DNA of 64,000 bases from Streptomyces halobius (GCF_023277745.1 NZ_CP086322.1:2294001-2358000); one strand, 5' to 3'; counted from the stretch's first letter, positions 1 to 9,237 are shown. Notes: a model not told the origin generated them from the letters alone. Translations and numbers: made by a program.

Positions 1-699
1 GCCGATCCCGGTGATCCCTTGGAAGGCTTCGGCGTCCGGCCAGGTGGAGATGCGGCCGCGCTGCGGTTTGATGCCGACGAGATGGGACCAGGCGGCCGGG
101 ATACGGACCGAACCCGCGCCGTCCGTGCCAAGAGCGGCGGGGACCAGTCCGGCGGCGACCGCGGCGGCCGAGCCGCCGGACGAACCGCCCGGAGTGTGGG
201 CGAGACTCCACGGATTGCGGGTGTCGCCGAACGCCGGCCCCTCAGTGAACGGCCATTGGCCCAGCTCACAGGCGTTGGCCTTGCCGACGATGACAGCGCC
301 GGCCGCACGCAGCCGCCGGACGACCTCGGCGTCCCGCTCCTTGGGCGGGAACTCCCCGGCGCATCCGAACGCGGTGGGCTCACCCGCCACATCGGTGTCG
401 TCCTTGACCGCGACCGGCACCCCGAGCAGCGGCAGCCGTTCACCGGCGGCCAGTCTGCGGTCGGCGTCCGCGGCCTCCGACAGCGCCGCCTCGGCCCGTA
501 CCCGGCGGAAGGCGTTGACACTGCCCTGGGTGGCTTCGATGCGTTCCAGCGACCGTTGCACCAGCGCGGCCGAGGTCACGCTCCCGTCGGCCAGCGCCCG
601 CGCCTGCTGGGCGAGCCCCTCGCACTCCCCGGCGGGCGCGCCGGTGTGGCCCGCCGGGAAAGGCCTGGTCTCCCTGTCACGGCTCTCGTCAACGCTCAC
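1..699 (-). CDS. Amidase-signature family hydrolase, C-terminus cut by the window edge
   Basis: Minus-strand gene running off the left edge; only the first 233 codons are present. GTG at 699 is chosen because AGGGAGG lies just upstream. The translation has the amidase-signature fold markers: a lysine near residue 99 in VAVKDDTDVAG (catalytic Lys of the Lys-cisSer-Ser triad) and the glycine/serine loop TPGGSSGGSAAA that carries the other two catalytic serines. The family hydrolyses carboxamides or aryl amides. A GatA role is less likely because no gatB or gatC is visible. The substrate cannot be told from this part. Confidence 0.85.
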   Translation of the reverse strand, partial: MSVDESRDRETRPFPAGHTGAPAGECEGLAQQARALADGSVTSAALVQRSLERIEATQGSVNAFRRVRAEAALSEAADADRRLAAGERLPLLGVPVAVKDDTDVAGEPTAFGCAGEFPPKERDAEVVRRLRAAGAVIVGKANACELGQWPFTEGPAFGDTRNPWSLAHTPGGSSGGSAAAVAAGLVPAALGTDGAGSVRIPAAWSHLVGIKPQRGRISTWPDAEAFQGITGIG

Positions 700-862
700 G
701 GTACGCGCCCTCCCTGGGACCGCCCATTCGAACGAACGGTCCCAGGAGGCTAATCGCTCCCGGCCGAGGCCAGCAATCACGCCGCGCGGCAGGGCACATG
801 GACGACACACGGACGGCACACGCCGGACCGGGACGTGCCGGTGAGGTTACGGCGGCAGAGTG

Positions 863-994
863 TGGTGACCTGGCGGCGGACGGACCCGGGTGACGCCACG
901 GCGCCAGGGCCCCGGTGACCTGACGACGCAGGCCGGGTGACATGACGACGCCGGTCCGGGTGGCATGACCACGGGCCCGGGTGACATGACGAAG
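863..994. repeat. Degenerate tandem repeat between divergent genes
   Basis: The 390-base interval 700-1090, between the amidase start and the next plus-strand gene, has no convincing gene. It contains four to five imperfect copies of a 16-base motif close to GGGTGACATGACGACG, spaced about 21-24 bases apart. I see no regulatory palindrome or terminator. Confidence 0.6.
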
Positions 995-1090
995 CGGGCC
1001 GTCCGCCGGACGGGCATAGCGGGGCAAGCCCTCCCAGCCGCCCGCCCCGAACTCGAACACAAACCCGGTCAACCGCTACGCTCCCCGCCC

Positions 1091-1834
1091 ATGGACGACA
1101 CCCTGCTGCTCCTGATCGTGGCGGTCGCGGCCCTTCTCGTCGGCCTGGCAGCCGGCTGGGCGGGACAATCCGCCGCGTCCCGCCGGAAACTCACCCGCGA
1201 GCAGAGCTTCTTCGGGCTGCCGGACGGTTCGGAGTGCGTACTGGTCACCCACCGGGACAGCAACTCGCCCCACTGGAGCATCCCGCGCCATGACGCACTG
1301 GCCCTGCTCGGACTGGCCTCGGTGGTCGAGAACTGCGGCGCGCACCCGGAGGTGGCGCCGCATGACACCGCCCTCCAGGGCTTCGGGGCGCGCACCGAGT
1401 TCTGCGTCGGCGATCCCACCGCGCACCGGCGGCTGGCGGCCCATGTCGCCAATCTGCTGCCGGGTGTCGCGGTGCACCCGGGCGACGAGTCCGGCGCCGG
1501 CCGTGGCACCTTCACCATCGGCGGTTCGACGTACCGGATGGAGCCCGGCGCGGTCGAATACGTCCTGCTCGCCCGGCTGACGGCCGGCGAGACCGGCCGT
1601 CCGGTGTTCCTCGCCGCCGGCCAGCGCCCGGTCACCCACCGGGCCGCGGTCCGCCACCTCGTACGCAACCGGGCCCGGCTGGCCCGGAAGCACGGCGCCG
1701 ACGGCCAGTTCTGTCTGCTGCTGAAGGTGATCAACTCGCAGGCGTACGGGCCCGATGTCGTGGAACTCGTCGCCGACGTCACCAAGGCCGCGACCGCCCC
1801 CACAGAGTCGAAGGGACACCGGGCGGCGGTCTGA
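1091..1834 (+). CDS. Membrane-anchored protein of unknown function
   Basis: 247 residues. ATG at 1091 is preferred over in-frame upstream starts because it opens directly into a hydrophobic helix (residues 4-25, LLLLIVAVAALLVGLAAGW) that fits a signal anchor. The body has no motif I recognise; it looks like a globular domain facing outward, with scattered cysteines and a basic region near residue 200. The family appears to be a Streptomyces-type conserved hypothetical. No operon partner is visible, since the next gene is 226 bases away. Confidence 0.7.
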   Translation: MDDTLLLLIVAVAALLVGLAAGWAGQSAASRRKLTREQSFFGLPDGSECVLVTHRDSNSPHWSIPRHDALALLGLASVVENCGAHPEVAPHDTALQGFGARTEFCVGDPTAHRRLAAHVANLLPGVAVHPGDESGAGRGTFTIGGSTYRMEPGAVEYVLLARLTAGETGRPVFLAAGQRPVTHRAAVRHLVRNRARLARKHGADGQFCLLLKVINSQAYGPDVVELVADVTKAATAPTESKGHRAAV

Positions 1835-1860
1835 GGGAGCCCGCCCCGCGGCTCCTGCCC

Positions 1861-1945
1861 CAGACCCTGTGTCGCAGGTCCTGTGACCCAGGTCCTGTAA
1901 CCCAGCCTGTGACCCAGGTCCTGTGATGCAGGTCCTGCTGTGACG
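1861..1945. repeat. Short tandem repeat, CAGGTCCTGTGACCC type
   Basis: Five to six imperfect copies of a unit near CAGGTCCTGTGACC lie immediately after the anchored hypothetical gene and before the STAS gene. They have no coding potential that agrees with neighbouring genes and do not form a clear terminator. Confidence 0.6.
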
Positions 1946-2060
1946 TGGTCCCCGTGTGACCCAGTTCCTTCCGGCCGGTTCCGCGGCCTGCCTACGCTGC
2001 TGACGACCGACCCCACCACCCGCTCCCTCCAGAGCGCAGACCGGTCCGGAAGGAGATTTC

Positions 2061-2426
2061 TTGACCAGCGCCCCCGTGCCCCACGCCATCACCGTGACCC
2101 ACGACGGCCAAGCCGTCGTCACCTTGGAGGGCGAGCAGGACATCCTCACCGCACCGCGCGTTCTGAAGCTGCTCACCGCGGCCGCCGCGAACCGGGACCG
2201 GATCGTCGTCGACCTCCGGAAGGTGACCTTCATGGACAGCACCGGCCTGGAACCGCTGGTCAGAACCGCCCGCCGGCTCCTTACCACCGGCGGCGGCATC
2301 ACGCTCGTCATCGCCGATCAGAGGCTGCGCAAGCTCCTGGCGCAGAGCCGCGTGGACGATCTGTTCACCCAGGTCAGCTCGCCGCGCTACGGCCACAGCG
2401 CCTTTCTGCCGGCCGCCGGCGCGTGA
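2061..2426 (+). CDS. STAS-domain anti-sigma factor antagonist
   Basis: 121 residues, about the length of SpoIIAA/BldG-like proteins. TTG at 2061 follows AAGGAGA with proper spacing. The single STAS domain contains DLRKVTFMDSTGL, where Ser60 is the expected phosphorylation site read by a partner anti-sigma kinase. In this family the unphosphorylated protein binds the anti-sigma factor and frees a sigma factor. No kinase or sigma gene is adjacent, so the partner is encoded elsewhere. Confidence 0.9.
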   Translation: MTSAPVPHAITVTHDGQAVVTLEGEQDILTAPRVLKLLTAAAANRDRIVVDLRKVTFMDSTGLEPLVRTARRLLTTGGGITLVIADQRLRKLLAQSRVDDLFTQVSSPRYGHSAFLPAAGA

Positions 2427-2600
2427 CAGCCGTCACTCGCGGCACCAGAACACCGAACAATGGTTTATCGTTAAATTGCAAGCGGGTGCTGCGATGACGG
2501 TGCCCCGGGCCAGGGCGCCCCTCGCCGGGAGACCCGCCCGCAGCCGTACGGCAGCCTTCCCCGTGAGGTGACCGCCGTCACCACCCGCACCCCATAGCCG

Positions 2601-2673
2601 CCTCGGCCGGTCCCCCCCGTCCGGCCGAGGCCGCCCCGGCCGGAATCCCCCGTCTGGCCGGGGCCCCTCTTTT
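2601..2673 (+). terminator. Two consecutive hairpins after the STAS gene
   Basis: CCTCGGCCGG (2601-2610) pairs with CCGGCCGAGG (2621-2630). GCCCCGGCC (2633-2641) pairs with GGCCGGGGC (2656-2664) and is followed by CCCTCTTTT, a good intrinsic terminator for this GC content. The rest of 2427-2786 holds only short GCGTCAC reiterations. Confidence 0.75.
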
Positions 2674-2786
2674 CCGCACCAATGCGTCATTGCGTCACTC
2701 GTCCGCACCACTGCGTCACTCGCGGCTCACCCCGGCGTCGCTCCCGGCACCGTCGCGTCACGCCGAGCGACCCCGCCTCATGCACA

Positions 2787-3524
2787 TCACCGCAGGTGGG
2801 ACGCCCCATTCACATCGAGGACGGCACCCGAGGACCAGACCGCCTCGGGCGAGGCCAGGTAATGGACGGCGGCCGCCACATCCCGCGGCGCCGCCACCCG
2901 GCCGAACGGGCTCTGCTGCCGGACCTCGTCCGTGATCCGGTCCGCGACCCGTTCCGTCGCGACGAACCCGGGGGCGACCGACGCGACCCCGATCCCGTAT
3001 GACGCCAGATGGACCGCCAGCGACTGCCCCATGGCGTGCAACGCCGCCTTGGACGCGCCATACGCCGGATGGTCCGGCTCACCACGGAACGCGCCGCGCG
3101 AGCCGATGTTGACGATCCGGCCCTCCACCTCGCGCTCGATCATGTTCCGTGCCGCGCAGTAACTCATATGTGCGGCACCCAGCAGGTTCACGTCCACGAC
3201 CCGCCGCCAGGCGTCCTGCCAGTCCTCGAAGGACGTACGGTCCAACGGATGCACCACATTCGCCGCGGCATTGTTCACCAGGACATCGATACCGCCGAGC
3301 CCGGCCACGGCCGCCTCCGCGATCGCGGCCGCGCCGTCCGGGGTACTCACATCCCCCTGCACCAGGACATGCCCGCTGCCCTCCAGCGCCGCGAACGCCT
3401 CCGCCGCCGCCTCGCGCCGCGACGCGTAATGCAGCGCGACGCGGTCCCCGTGCGCGGCGAAGAGCTCCGCGACCGCCCGGCCGATCCCCCGCGAGGCACC
3501 GGTCACCAGTACCGCCCGGCTCAC
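2787..3524 (-). CDS. Short-chain dehydrogenase/reductase (FabG-like)
   Basis: 245 residues, classical SDR length. The N-terminal Rossmann motif TGASRGIG (residues 9-16) binds NAD(P). The usual NNAG appears as NNAA (84-87). The catalytic set is Ser142, Tyr155 and Lys159 (YGASK). The C-terminal VNGASHL region suits a FabG-type 3-oxoacyl reductase or sugar/alcohol dehydrogenase. It stands alone, so the substrate is unknown. Confidence 0.9.
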   Translation of the reverse strand: MSRAVLVTGASRGIGRAVAELFAAHGDRVALHYASRREAAAEAFAALEGSGHVLVQGDVSTPDGAAAIAEAAVAGLGGIDVLVNNAAANVVHPLDRTSFEDWQDAWRRVVDVNLLGAAHMSYCAARNMIEREVEGRIVNIGSRGAFRGEPDHPAYGASKAALHAMGQSLAVHLASYGIGVASVAPGFVATERVADRITDEVRQQSPFGRVAAPRDVAAAVHYLASPEAVWSSGAVLDVNGASHLR

Positions 3525-3836
3525 CGCGGCCCCTCCGACGTCCCGAACGGCCGGGGCCGACTCCGCTGACTCCTCTGATCCCGCAGACTGCGCTGATCCA
3601 TCGGCATTCCTTACCTGGCGGCGGCAAACGATCTCAAGGAATCGTAGGCAGCCGCACGGGGCGGATAATCGAGCGAGGTGGGCGGCCGTGTCCGCGGCGA
3701 TGACGAGTCATGAGCGTGGTGGCGGGAGTGACGGTGCCGGAGGCCGGGAGGAATGGTGCCGCGAGGGTCCCGGGGTGGTGGTACGTCGCCGACGTCGGCT
3801 CAGGCATAACGGGCCCTTACGCGTTCTCGAGGGTGC
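3525..3836. other. Intergenic region, nothing identified
   Basis: 312 bases upstream of the first SDR gene and downstream of the second. Short open frames exist on the plus strand, but they lack ribosome binding sites and overlap the next SDR gene antisense. I see no repeat, hairpin or RNA gene. Confidence 0.5.
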
Positions 3837-4598
3837 TTACTCGGGTGTGCGAGAGCGGGCCATCCTGGCCGCCAGGGTGCGCGGCGCATGACGTACCGCC
3901 AGGGCGTACGCCTTGTATTGCCAGCCGGTGATGCTGACGGGCTTGCGGCGCCCGAGGTCCTTGAGCGCCTGGTCCACGACCCTGTCGGCCTCAAGCCACG
4001 CCCACGTCGGCAGGCTGCTGACATCCATTCCGGCGCGCTCTTGGAATTCCGTACGCGTGAAACCCGGGCACAGGGCGAGCACCCGTACGCCGTGCGGGGC
4101 GAGGTCGACACGGAGGGATTCGCTGAAGGCGGTGAGCCACGCCTTCGCGGCGCCGTATGTACCGGTGGGCAGCAGTCCCGCGACCGAGGAGACATTGAGT
4201 ATGACTCCCCGTCGACGAGCTGTCATACCGGGCACAGCGGCGTGCGTGAGCCGTAGCGGGACCTTGGTGAGAAGGTCGAGCATCCGCTCTTCGTCATCAA
4301 CGGGACTGTGCGGGAAGGGAGCGGGAAGTCCGAAGCCGGCATTGTTGACAAGGACGTCCACGGGATGCGCCGATGAGGCGAGACGTTCTTCCACGGCGGC
4401 ACGTCCGGTGGCGTCGAGGAGGTCGGCGGCGATTGTCTCGACGTCGACGCCATAGCCGGTGCGCAGTTCTCCGGCCGTACTGTCCAGGCGCTCCCTATGA
4501 CGAGCAACCTGTACGAGGTCGAATCCCTTCGCCGCGAACCGGCGGGCAAAGGAAGCGCCGATACCGGAGGTCGCACCGGTGATCAGAACTCTCGTCAT
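3837..4598 (-). CDS. Short-chain dehydrogenase/reductase, second copy type
   Basis: 253 residues from ATG at 4598, chosen because GGAAG sits about 11 bases upstream and the protein then begins directly with the Rossmann strand MTRVLITGATSGIG. It has NNAGFG (85-90), Ser137/138, Tyr148 and Lys152 (YGAAK). This is the DltE/YqjQ-like branch of SDRs with a longer C-terminal tail. It is only distantly similar to the neighbouring SDR. A cluster of CAACGTG heptamers lies in its promoter region. Confidence 0.88.
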   Translation of the reverse strand: MTRVLITGATSGIGASFARRFAAKGFDLVQVARHRERLDSTAGELRTGYGVDVETIAADLLDATGRAAVEERLASSAHPVDVLVNNAGFGLPAPFPHSPVDDEERMLDLLTKVPLRLTHAAVPGMTARRRGVILNVSSVAGLLPTGTYGAAKAWLTAFSESLRVDLAPHGVRVLALCPGFTRTEFQERAGMDVSSLPTWAWLEADRVVDQALKDLGRRKPVSITGWQYKAYALAVRHAPRTLAARMARSRTPE

Positions 4599-4650
4599 GG
4601 GGAACCCGGCTTCCTTGTCTCTTGGGGTCAAGGCTTACCGAAACGCGCTG

Positions 4651-4710
4651 GCGCTACGCGCAACGTGCTACGCGCAACGTGCAACGTGCAACGTGCAACG
4701 TGCTACACGT
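4651..4710. repeat. CAACGTG heptamer array upstream of SDR gene
   Basis: CAACGTG occurs at 4661-4667 and then four times head to tail at 4675-4702. It is flanked by CTACGCG and CTACACGT variants. The array is 63-150 bases upstream of the SDR start at 4598 and beyond the stop of the membrane-protein gene, so it is placed like an operator or upstream activating site. Confidence 0.7.
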
Positions 4711-4743
4711 CATCCCGTACGCGATTTCGGTATCCGACTACTC

Positions 4744-5931
4744 TTACACCCGGCCGGACGCCGAGCCGATCGGATCAAGCCGCTGACGGAATGTCTTGAG
4801 CAGGGGCGATGTGTACTCCTCGGCGGCCTGGAGGAGGAACGCCTTCTCGTCCGTGAAATCGCCGCTGTCATGCCCCAACGGCCCTATGGGATTCGGCCTG
4901 TGGGGAAGACCGGCGAGCTTGCTCCGGCGGGCCTCCCCCATGACACACGCCAGCACGGCGGCCTCTCTCCTCGGCTCCGGGATGCCCGAGTCGTCCACGA
5001 AATCGCGTGCGGCGGTGAGCAGCGCGGAGTCGACATGACTGTGCAAGACAAGGAGGGCATCGCGCGTTTCGATGACCTTGCGATACACAAGAAGTCTCCA
5101 GGGAGTGAGCGGCCACAGAATCTCAAGTGCCCGCGGCCGCGCCCGGGACAGTGCCACCTGCGGCACCGCGTCCATCAGATCGCGCCAAAGCGGCCACAGG
5201 CACCACACCGTTCTGATGTCCGTCACCGCGCGGCGGCCGGCGGCGAATGTCGGTACGAGGATCGCCATGGCGCGGAACAGTGCATGCGCTCCCATGACCA
5301 TCGTCATGCCGGGCGTTATCCAGTCCGCGCTGCTGAACAGCCGGACGACATGGCCGAGCCAGTAGACGCCGGCGAGCGCGGTACCGAGGCCGAACAATTG
5401 CAGGCTCGACCTCAGCAGCGGCGGAGCGCTGGACCGGCCGTAACGCCAACACATCAAAACGCACGCCGTGTTCGCGGTGAGGTGCGCACTAACCAGGATC
5501 AGACAGTAGGCGACCGCGGTGGGAGGGGGATCCGTCCCGGCGAGGGGAAAGACATAGCTTTCTCCGTCCACCCACAGCAGTGCGGCCAAGGCGGCAATCG
5601 TGACGGCCATCGCGCCGTACAACCGCCGCCCGCAGCGCCGGCCGCCCACGGTCATGGTGAGGAAGAACAGCACGGCGCCCACCGACAGCACACCGAAGAA
5701 ATTGGTCGTGATGTGGATGAGGCGCATCGATGCGCCATCGCCGCGGAACTCTTGCCGCACGACGGGAAGGCTGAGCGTCATGGCCATCGCGGCCGTTGCC
5801 ACGGCGAGCCACAGGCCACGTTGACGACGGCAGCGCACCGCCGAGGGCAAGCGGACCAATACCGCGCCCCATAAGCAGATCGCGCCGACGGTTTCCAGTC
5901 GATCCCCGAACAACGCCAGGTCAAGCCTCAT
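4744..5931 (-). CDS. MAB_1171c-type multispanning membrane protein
   Basis: 395 residues. The N-terminal 230 residues form about seven hydrophobic helices; the C-terminal 160 residues are soluble and begin around WCLWPLWRDLMDAVPQVAL, a segment I associate with the actinobacterial MAB_1171c family of putative transporters. The start overlaps the 3 prime end of the peptidase gene by 11 bases, so the two are translationally coupled. Function is unknown. The constant pairing with a regulator and an ImmA-like peptidase suggests a regulated membrane response unit. Confidence 0.75.
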   Translation of the reverse strand: MRLDLALFGDRLETVGAICLWGAVLVRLPSAVRCRRQRGLWLAVATAAMAMTLSLPVVRQEFRGDGASMRLIHITTNFFGVLSVGAVLFFLTMTVGGRRCGRRLYGAMAVTIAALAALLWVDGESYVFPLAGTDPPPTAVAYCLILVSAHLTANTACVLMCWRYGRSSAPPLLRSSLQLFGLGTALAGVYWLGHVVRLFSSADWITPGMTMVMGAHALFRAMAILVPTFAAGRRAVTDIRTVWCLWPLWRDLMDAVPQVALSRARPRALEILWPLTPWRLLVYRKVIETRDALLVLHSHVDSALLTAARDFVDDSGIPEPRREAAVLACVMGEARRSKLAGLPHRPNPIGPLGHDSGDFTDEKAFLLQAAEEYTSPLLKTFRQRLDPIGSASGRV

Positions 5932-6451
5932 GAGAGGGCCCCAGCCCCAGGCCGGCGCCGAGCCTGGCCAGCACCTCGTCCCGCTGTCCTTGACGTGGCG
6001 GGCCGCCCGCGGAGTCCATCCTCGTACGCATCAGGCTGGCGATCATTTCCGCCTCGCGCTCCTGGGACGTGGAATAGTTGGTGCGGCCCAGCAGCCGGCC
6101 GACAAGACCGAGGTCCAGATCCGGCAGGAGTTGACCCGTCCAGCTCTCCACCGTGTCCGACGTACGATGGTCGAAAAGTATATGCCCGATCTCGTGCAAG
6201 ACGATGTGTTCTCGATGCACGCGCGAGGTCTGCTGCTCGTAAAAGATGTGGTCATCGACCGACGTGCCCAGCCAGAGTCCGTAGGCCCCGGCCATGACCG
6301 TCTGCATGGGCAGCGCATGGAGATACAGCGGCCGCCCACGCCGCTCCCCCATGTGCCGGCACAATGTCTCGATCGAAAAAGGCTGGGGCGGGCTGAATGT
6401 GCTGAGTACCGCATGACAACGGCGGCGCAGAGCTATGTCCCTGTACGGCAT
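5921..6451 (-). CDS. ImmA/IrrE-family metallopeptidase-like protein
   Basis: 176 residues from ATG at 6451, supported by AGGGAAG upstream. The zinc motif HEIGH is at residues 86-90, followed by a downstream acidic cluster (SQEREAEMIA) that can supply the third ligand. These are features of ImmA/IrrE peptidases, which cleave XRE repressors. The neighbours are an XRE-type regulator upstream and a membrane protein that overlaps it. Genome annotations often call this family a toxin component; the sequence supports only peptidase. Confidence 0.8.
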   Translation of the reverse strand: MPYRDIALRRRCHAVLSTFSPPQPFSIETLCRHMGERRGRPLYLHALPMQTVMAGAYGLWLGTSVDDHIFYEQQTSRVHREHIVLHEIGHILFDHRTSDTVESWTGQLLPDLDLGLVGRLLGRTNYSTSQEREAEMIASLMRTRMDSAGGPPRQGQRDEVLARLGAGLGLGPSHEA

Positions 6452-6583
6452 GCGTAACTTCCCTAGCCCCTGTCCGGGGCAACGACGGTAGGCGTGACAC
6501 ACGGACTGACATCGCTCCTCCCGGCCCGCAAGCGGCCGACGTCGCGGCGGAGCGCGCTTGCGACGTACGCTGAACCGCGGGTT

Positions 6584-7072
6584 TCACGCTTTGGGTTCGG
6601 CGGGATCAGCGGTGGACGTGGCGCGCCGATCGGCATGAGCGGGGACATCATTACCGGCCGGCAGGTTCTGGATCCGCCGGGCTTCGTTCACCATGGTGAG
6701 CAAGGCGTCCAAACTCGCCGGGGACAGCCCGTCCGCACGAAGCGCCAGGCTGCGGACCCGGGTGTCGCGCAGCGCGGTAGCCAATTTCAGTTGGGTATTG
6801 ACCTTTTCAGTGACCTCGTCGTCGAAGAAATACGCGGGAGGCACTCCGAAGAATTCCGCCAGCGCCGCCAGATGCCGGAGCGTCGGATTGTCCCGCTGTC
6901 CCTTGCGGAGCAGCCAGATATAACTTCCGGAGATGGAGACTCCGCGTGCCGAAATCGCCTGGGCGGCTTCTTCGGTGCTGTACGACCCACGACCGGCCGG
7001 CACCACGGTCCGAAAAAGGTGATTGATTTTGTCAGCGAGACTGAGCCCAGCCGAGTTGGCCGTTCCGGACAT
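6584..7072 (-). CDS. XRE-family regulator resembling EspR
   Basis: 162 residues from ATG at 7072, chosen over 7126 because GGAGGGG lies nine bases upstream. Its DNA-binding half (ISARGVSISGSYIWLLRKGQ, then NPTLRHLAALAEFFGV) is the EspR-like helix-turn-helix of actinobacteria. The C-terminal half is helical and probably dimerises. It is first in an apparent operon with the ImmA/IrrE peptidase (132-base gap) and the MAB_1171c membrane protein. Cleavage of this regulator by the peptidase is a reasonable model but is inferred. Confidence 0.82.
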   Translation of the reverse strand: MSGTANSAGLSLADKINHLFRTVVPAGRGSYSTEEAAQAISARGVSISGSYIWLLRKGQRDNPTLRHLAALAEFFGVPPAYFFDDEVTEKVNTQLKLATALRDTRVRSLALRADGLSPASLDALLTMVNEARRIQNLPAGNDVPAHADRRATSTADPAEPKA

Positions 7073-7573
7073 GGTCACGCCCCTCCAATCCCCATACGTT
7101 TCCCCACTCGTGTGCGGCAAGGCCATCGTGAACAGCGGGCACGGTCAGCGGTTCCGCATCCTACTACCCGTCAACCCGCGTTGGCAGCCGAACCGTTGGC
7201 CCGCCCGGGGCTCGGAGCTGTGGACGTCCTGCGCAGGCACCTGCCGGCAGGTCCGTGCGCCACCGCTTCGCCGACGGGAACCAGCGGTGGTCGGTCGGCG
7301 GCCGCCAGCCATGAATGAATCATTCCGCATAACCCGCGGAAATCGCTCGTTAACATTTCACACGCGCCGGATTCCGCGCCACCACCGCTCCCACCACCGG
7401 AGAAGGCAGCCGATAACGGTCCGCAGCCCTGCCAAAAGTTAACAGAATCCACGGGGCCCATCTGCAGCGCAATACCCATATTTCCCTGAGAACACCAGGA
7501 TCCGCGGGCTCCCGAATGAGGGCGGCGGCGCACCCGATCTGCGAACATGCCCCCGGCCCCCGATCATCGAAAC
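7073..7573. other. Divergent intergenic region
   Basis: 500 bases between the XRE regulator (minus) and the DNA ligase (plus), so it must hold promoters for both. TTCCGC (7322) and GCGGAA form a 6-base inverted repeat with a 7-base spacer. I see no credible gene or RNA. Confidence 0.45.
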
Positions 7574-8545
7574 ATGGCCCCCACCGCCGAGCGCGGCTTC
7601 GCCCCGTACCCCGTGATCCGGCCGATGCTGGCCGCCGTCGGGCCGCTGCCCGCCGAGGGCGACGACGCGGCATGGGCGTTCGAGGCCAAATGGGACGGGG
7701 CGCGCTGCATCATCAACACACCGGGCGACGGGACGATCCGGCTGATCACCCGGGCCGGCAACGACGCGACGATGACGTACCCCGAGCTCGGCGCCCTCGG
7801 TGAACAGCTGCGCGGCCCGCCCGCCGTTCTCGACGGCGAAGTGGTGGTGCTGGACGCGCAGGGCCGGCCCGACTTCGGGCTGCTGCAGCGCCGGATGGGC
7901 GTGGTCAATCCGCGCCGCACCGCCCGTCTGGCCATGGAGCATCCCGTCCATCTCGTGCTGTTCGACGTGATGTACCTGGGGCGTTCGCTGCTCGACGCGC
8001 CGTACCACGAGCGCCGGTCCGTGCTCTACGGGCTGGACCTGCGCGGTCCGAACTGGTCGGTGCCCGCACATATGGAGGGTCACGGCCGGCAGGCATGGGA
8101 GGCGTCGTTGCGGAGCGGCATCGAGGGGGTGGTGGCGAAGAAGCTGAACTCCGTTTACACCCCCGGGGTCCGGTCACCCGACTGGCGCAAGACGAAGCAT
8201 GTGCAGACGCTGGACGTGATCATCGGCGGCTGGGCGGAAGGCCGCGGCGGACTCGCCGGGCTGCCGGGGGCGGTCCTGGTCGGCGTCGAGGACCCGTTGG
8301 GGCTGCGGTACGTGGGCTCCGTCGGGTCGGGCCTCTCCGACCGCGAGCGGCGTGACCTCGCCCAGTACCTGAGCGTGATCGCCCGCGCAGAGTCCCCCTT
8401 CATCAACCCCGTGGACGTCCCGGGCGCGCACTGGGCCGAGCCCCGGCTCGTCGCGGAGATCACCTTCTCCGGCTGGACCTCGGCCGACCGGCTGCGGCAT
8501 CCGATCTGGCACCGGCTGCGGCCGGATCTGACGCGCTTGGGCTGA
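7574..8545 (+). CDS. ATP-dependent DNA ligase, stand-alone catalytic core
   Basis: 323 residues from ATG at 7574; an in-frame ATG at 7547 is possible and neither has a strong ribosome site. It has the adenylation motif KWDGAR (Lys39 is the AMP-accepting residue), DGEVVVLD (motif III/IIIa area), EGVVAKKL (motif IV) and WRKTK (motif V), followed by an OB-fold C-terminus. It matches the ligase domain of LigD without polymerase or nuclease domains. Such small ligases work in end joining or repair, usually with Ku elsewhere. Confidence 0.88.
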   Translation: MAPTAERGFAPYPVIRPMLAAVGPLPAEGDDAAWAFEAKWDGARCIINTPGDGTIRLITRAGNDATMTYPELGALGEQLRGPPAVLDGEVVVLDAQGRPDFGLLQRRMGVVNPRRTARLAMEHPVHLVLFDVMYLGRSLLDAPYHERRSVLYGLDLRGPNWSVPAHMEGHGRQAWEASLRSGIEGVVAKKLNSVYTPGVRSPDWRKTKHVQTLDVIIGGWAEGRGGLAGLPGAVLVGVEDPLGLRYVGSVGSGLSDRERRDLAQYLSVIARAESPFINPVDVPGAHWAEPRLVAEITFSGWTSADRLRHPIWHRLRPDLTRLG

Positions 8546-9237
8546 CGTGCCCGGGCTGACGCGGGCCGGGACGGCTGCCCCTCGCCGCCCCGTTCTCGGC
8601 CGCCCTCACCTCGGCCGCCACGCCTGCCACCGCGTCACGACCGCTCCCGCGTCACGGTCGGCAGAACTCCGCAGCGGCGATCGATCCGCCGCCGTTCTCA
8701 TCGTCCGTGCCCAGAATTCCCTTACCGGACCACCCTCTGCCCGGCCATCCCTGGCCGTACCGTCCCTTGCCCGACCTCGGCGGACAGGCGAGCGCCTCGA
8801 TCTTGTGCCCGGGGAACGTGGCAAGGTGTCGCGGCACGTCCGGGACATGCAGGCGAAGCTCGCTGCCGACGGAGACGCGTCCGGCACGATAAAGCGCGGA
8901 GTCGTACGGACCGTCATCACCCGGGTCCGAGGCCGACGAGACAGGTGTATTCGGTACGCCGTCCCACTACTGGCGAGTGCCACATACCCACCGTCCCGGC
9001 CCGGCACGGCTCAGCGCGTCAGTTTGTCGAGCGTCTATCGTCGTTACGCGCCCCAGGCATGCCGACTACGGGCGCCCCAGGCATGCCAAGGGGGCGGCGG
9101 CGCATGACCCGACCCGAGTCAGCAGCCGCAGGCGCGCCCCGGCGTCCCGCCCGCCTCCGGCTGGATGTCGCGCCTGCCGCGCGGCCGCCCGAAGGTTCCG
9201 TTTGGAGCAAGACGAGAAACCTCAATACGATCCGGCG
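8546..9237. other. Long intergenic region with one 16-base direct repeat
   Basis: 692 bases with no supported gene; open frames on both strands have arginine/proline-rich translations and no ribosome sites. GCGCCCCAGGCATGCC occurs at 9048-9063 and again at 9072-9087. The last part should contain the promoter of the VWA operon. Confidence 0.5.

Noticed and set aside
2471..2495. TTGCAAGCGGGTGC as a LacI/MalR-type operator
   Set aside because: Only one half resembles the CTTGCAAG type and no suitable gene follows.
3710..3931. 73-codon plus-strand frame between the SDR genes
   Set aside because: It overlaps the second SDR antisense and has no ribosome site or similarity.
4579..5874. 431-codon plus-strand frame
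   Set aside because: Antisense to the membrane-protein gene; no motif or ribosome site.
8547..9107. Plus-strand frame after the DNA ligase
   Set aside because: Biased composition, no ribosome site and no recognisable domain; treated as intergenic.
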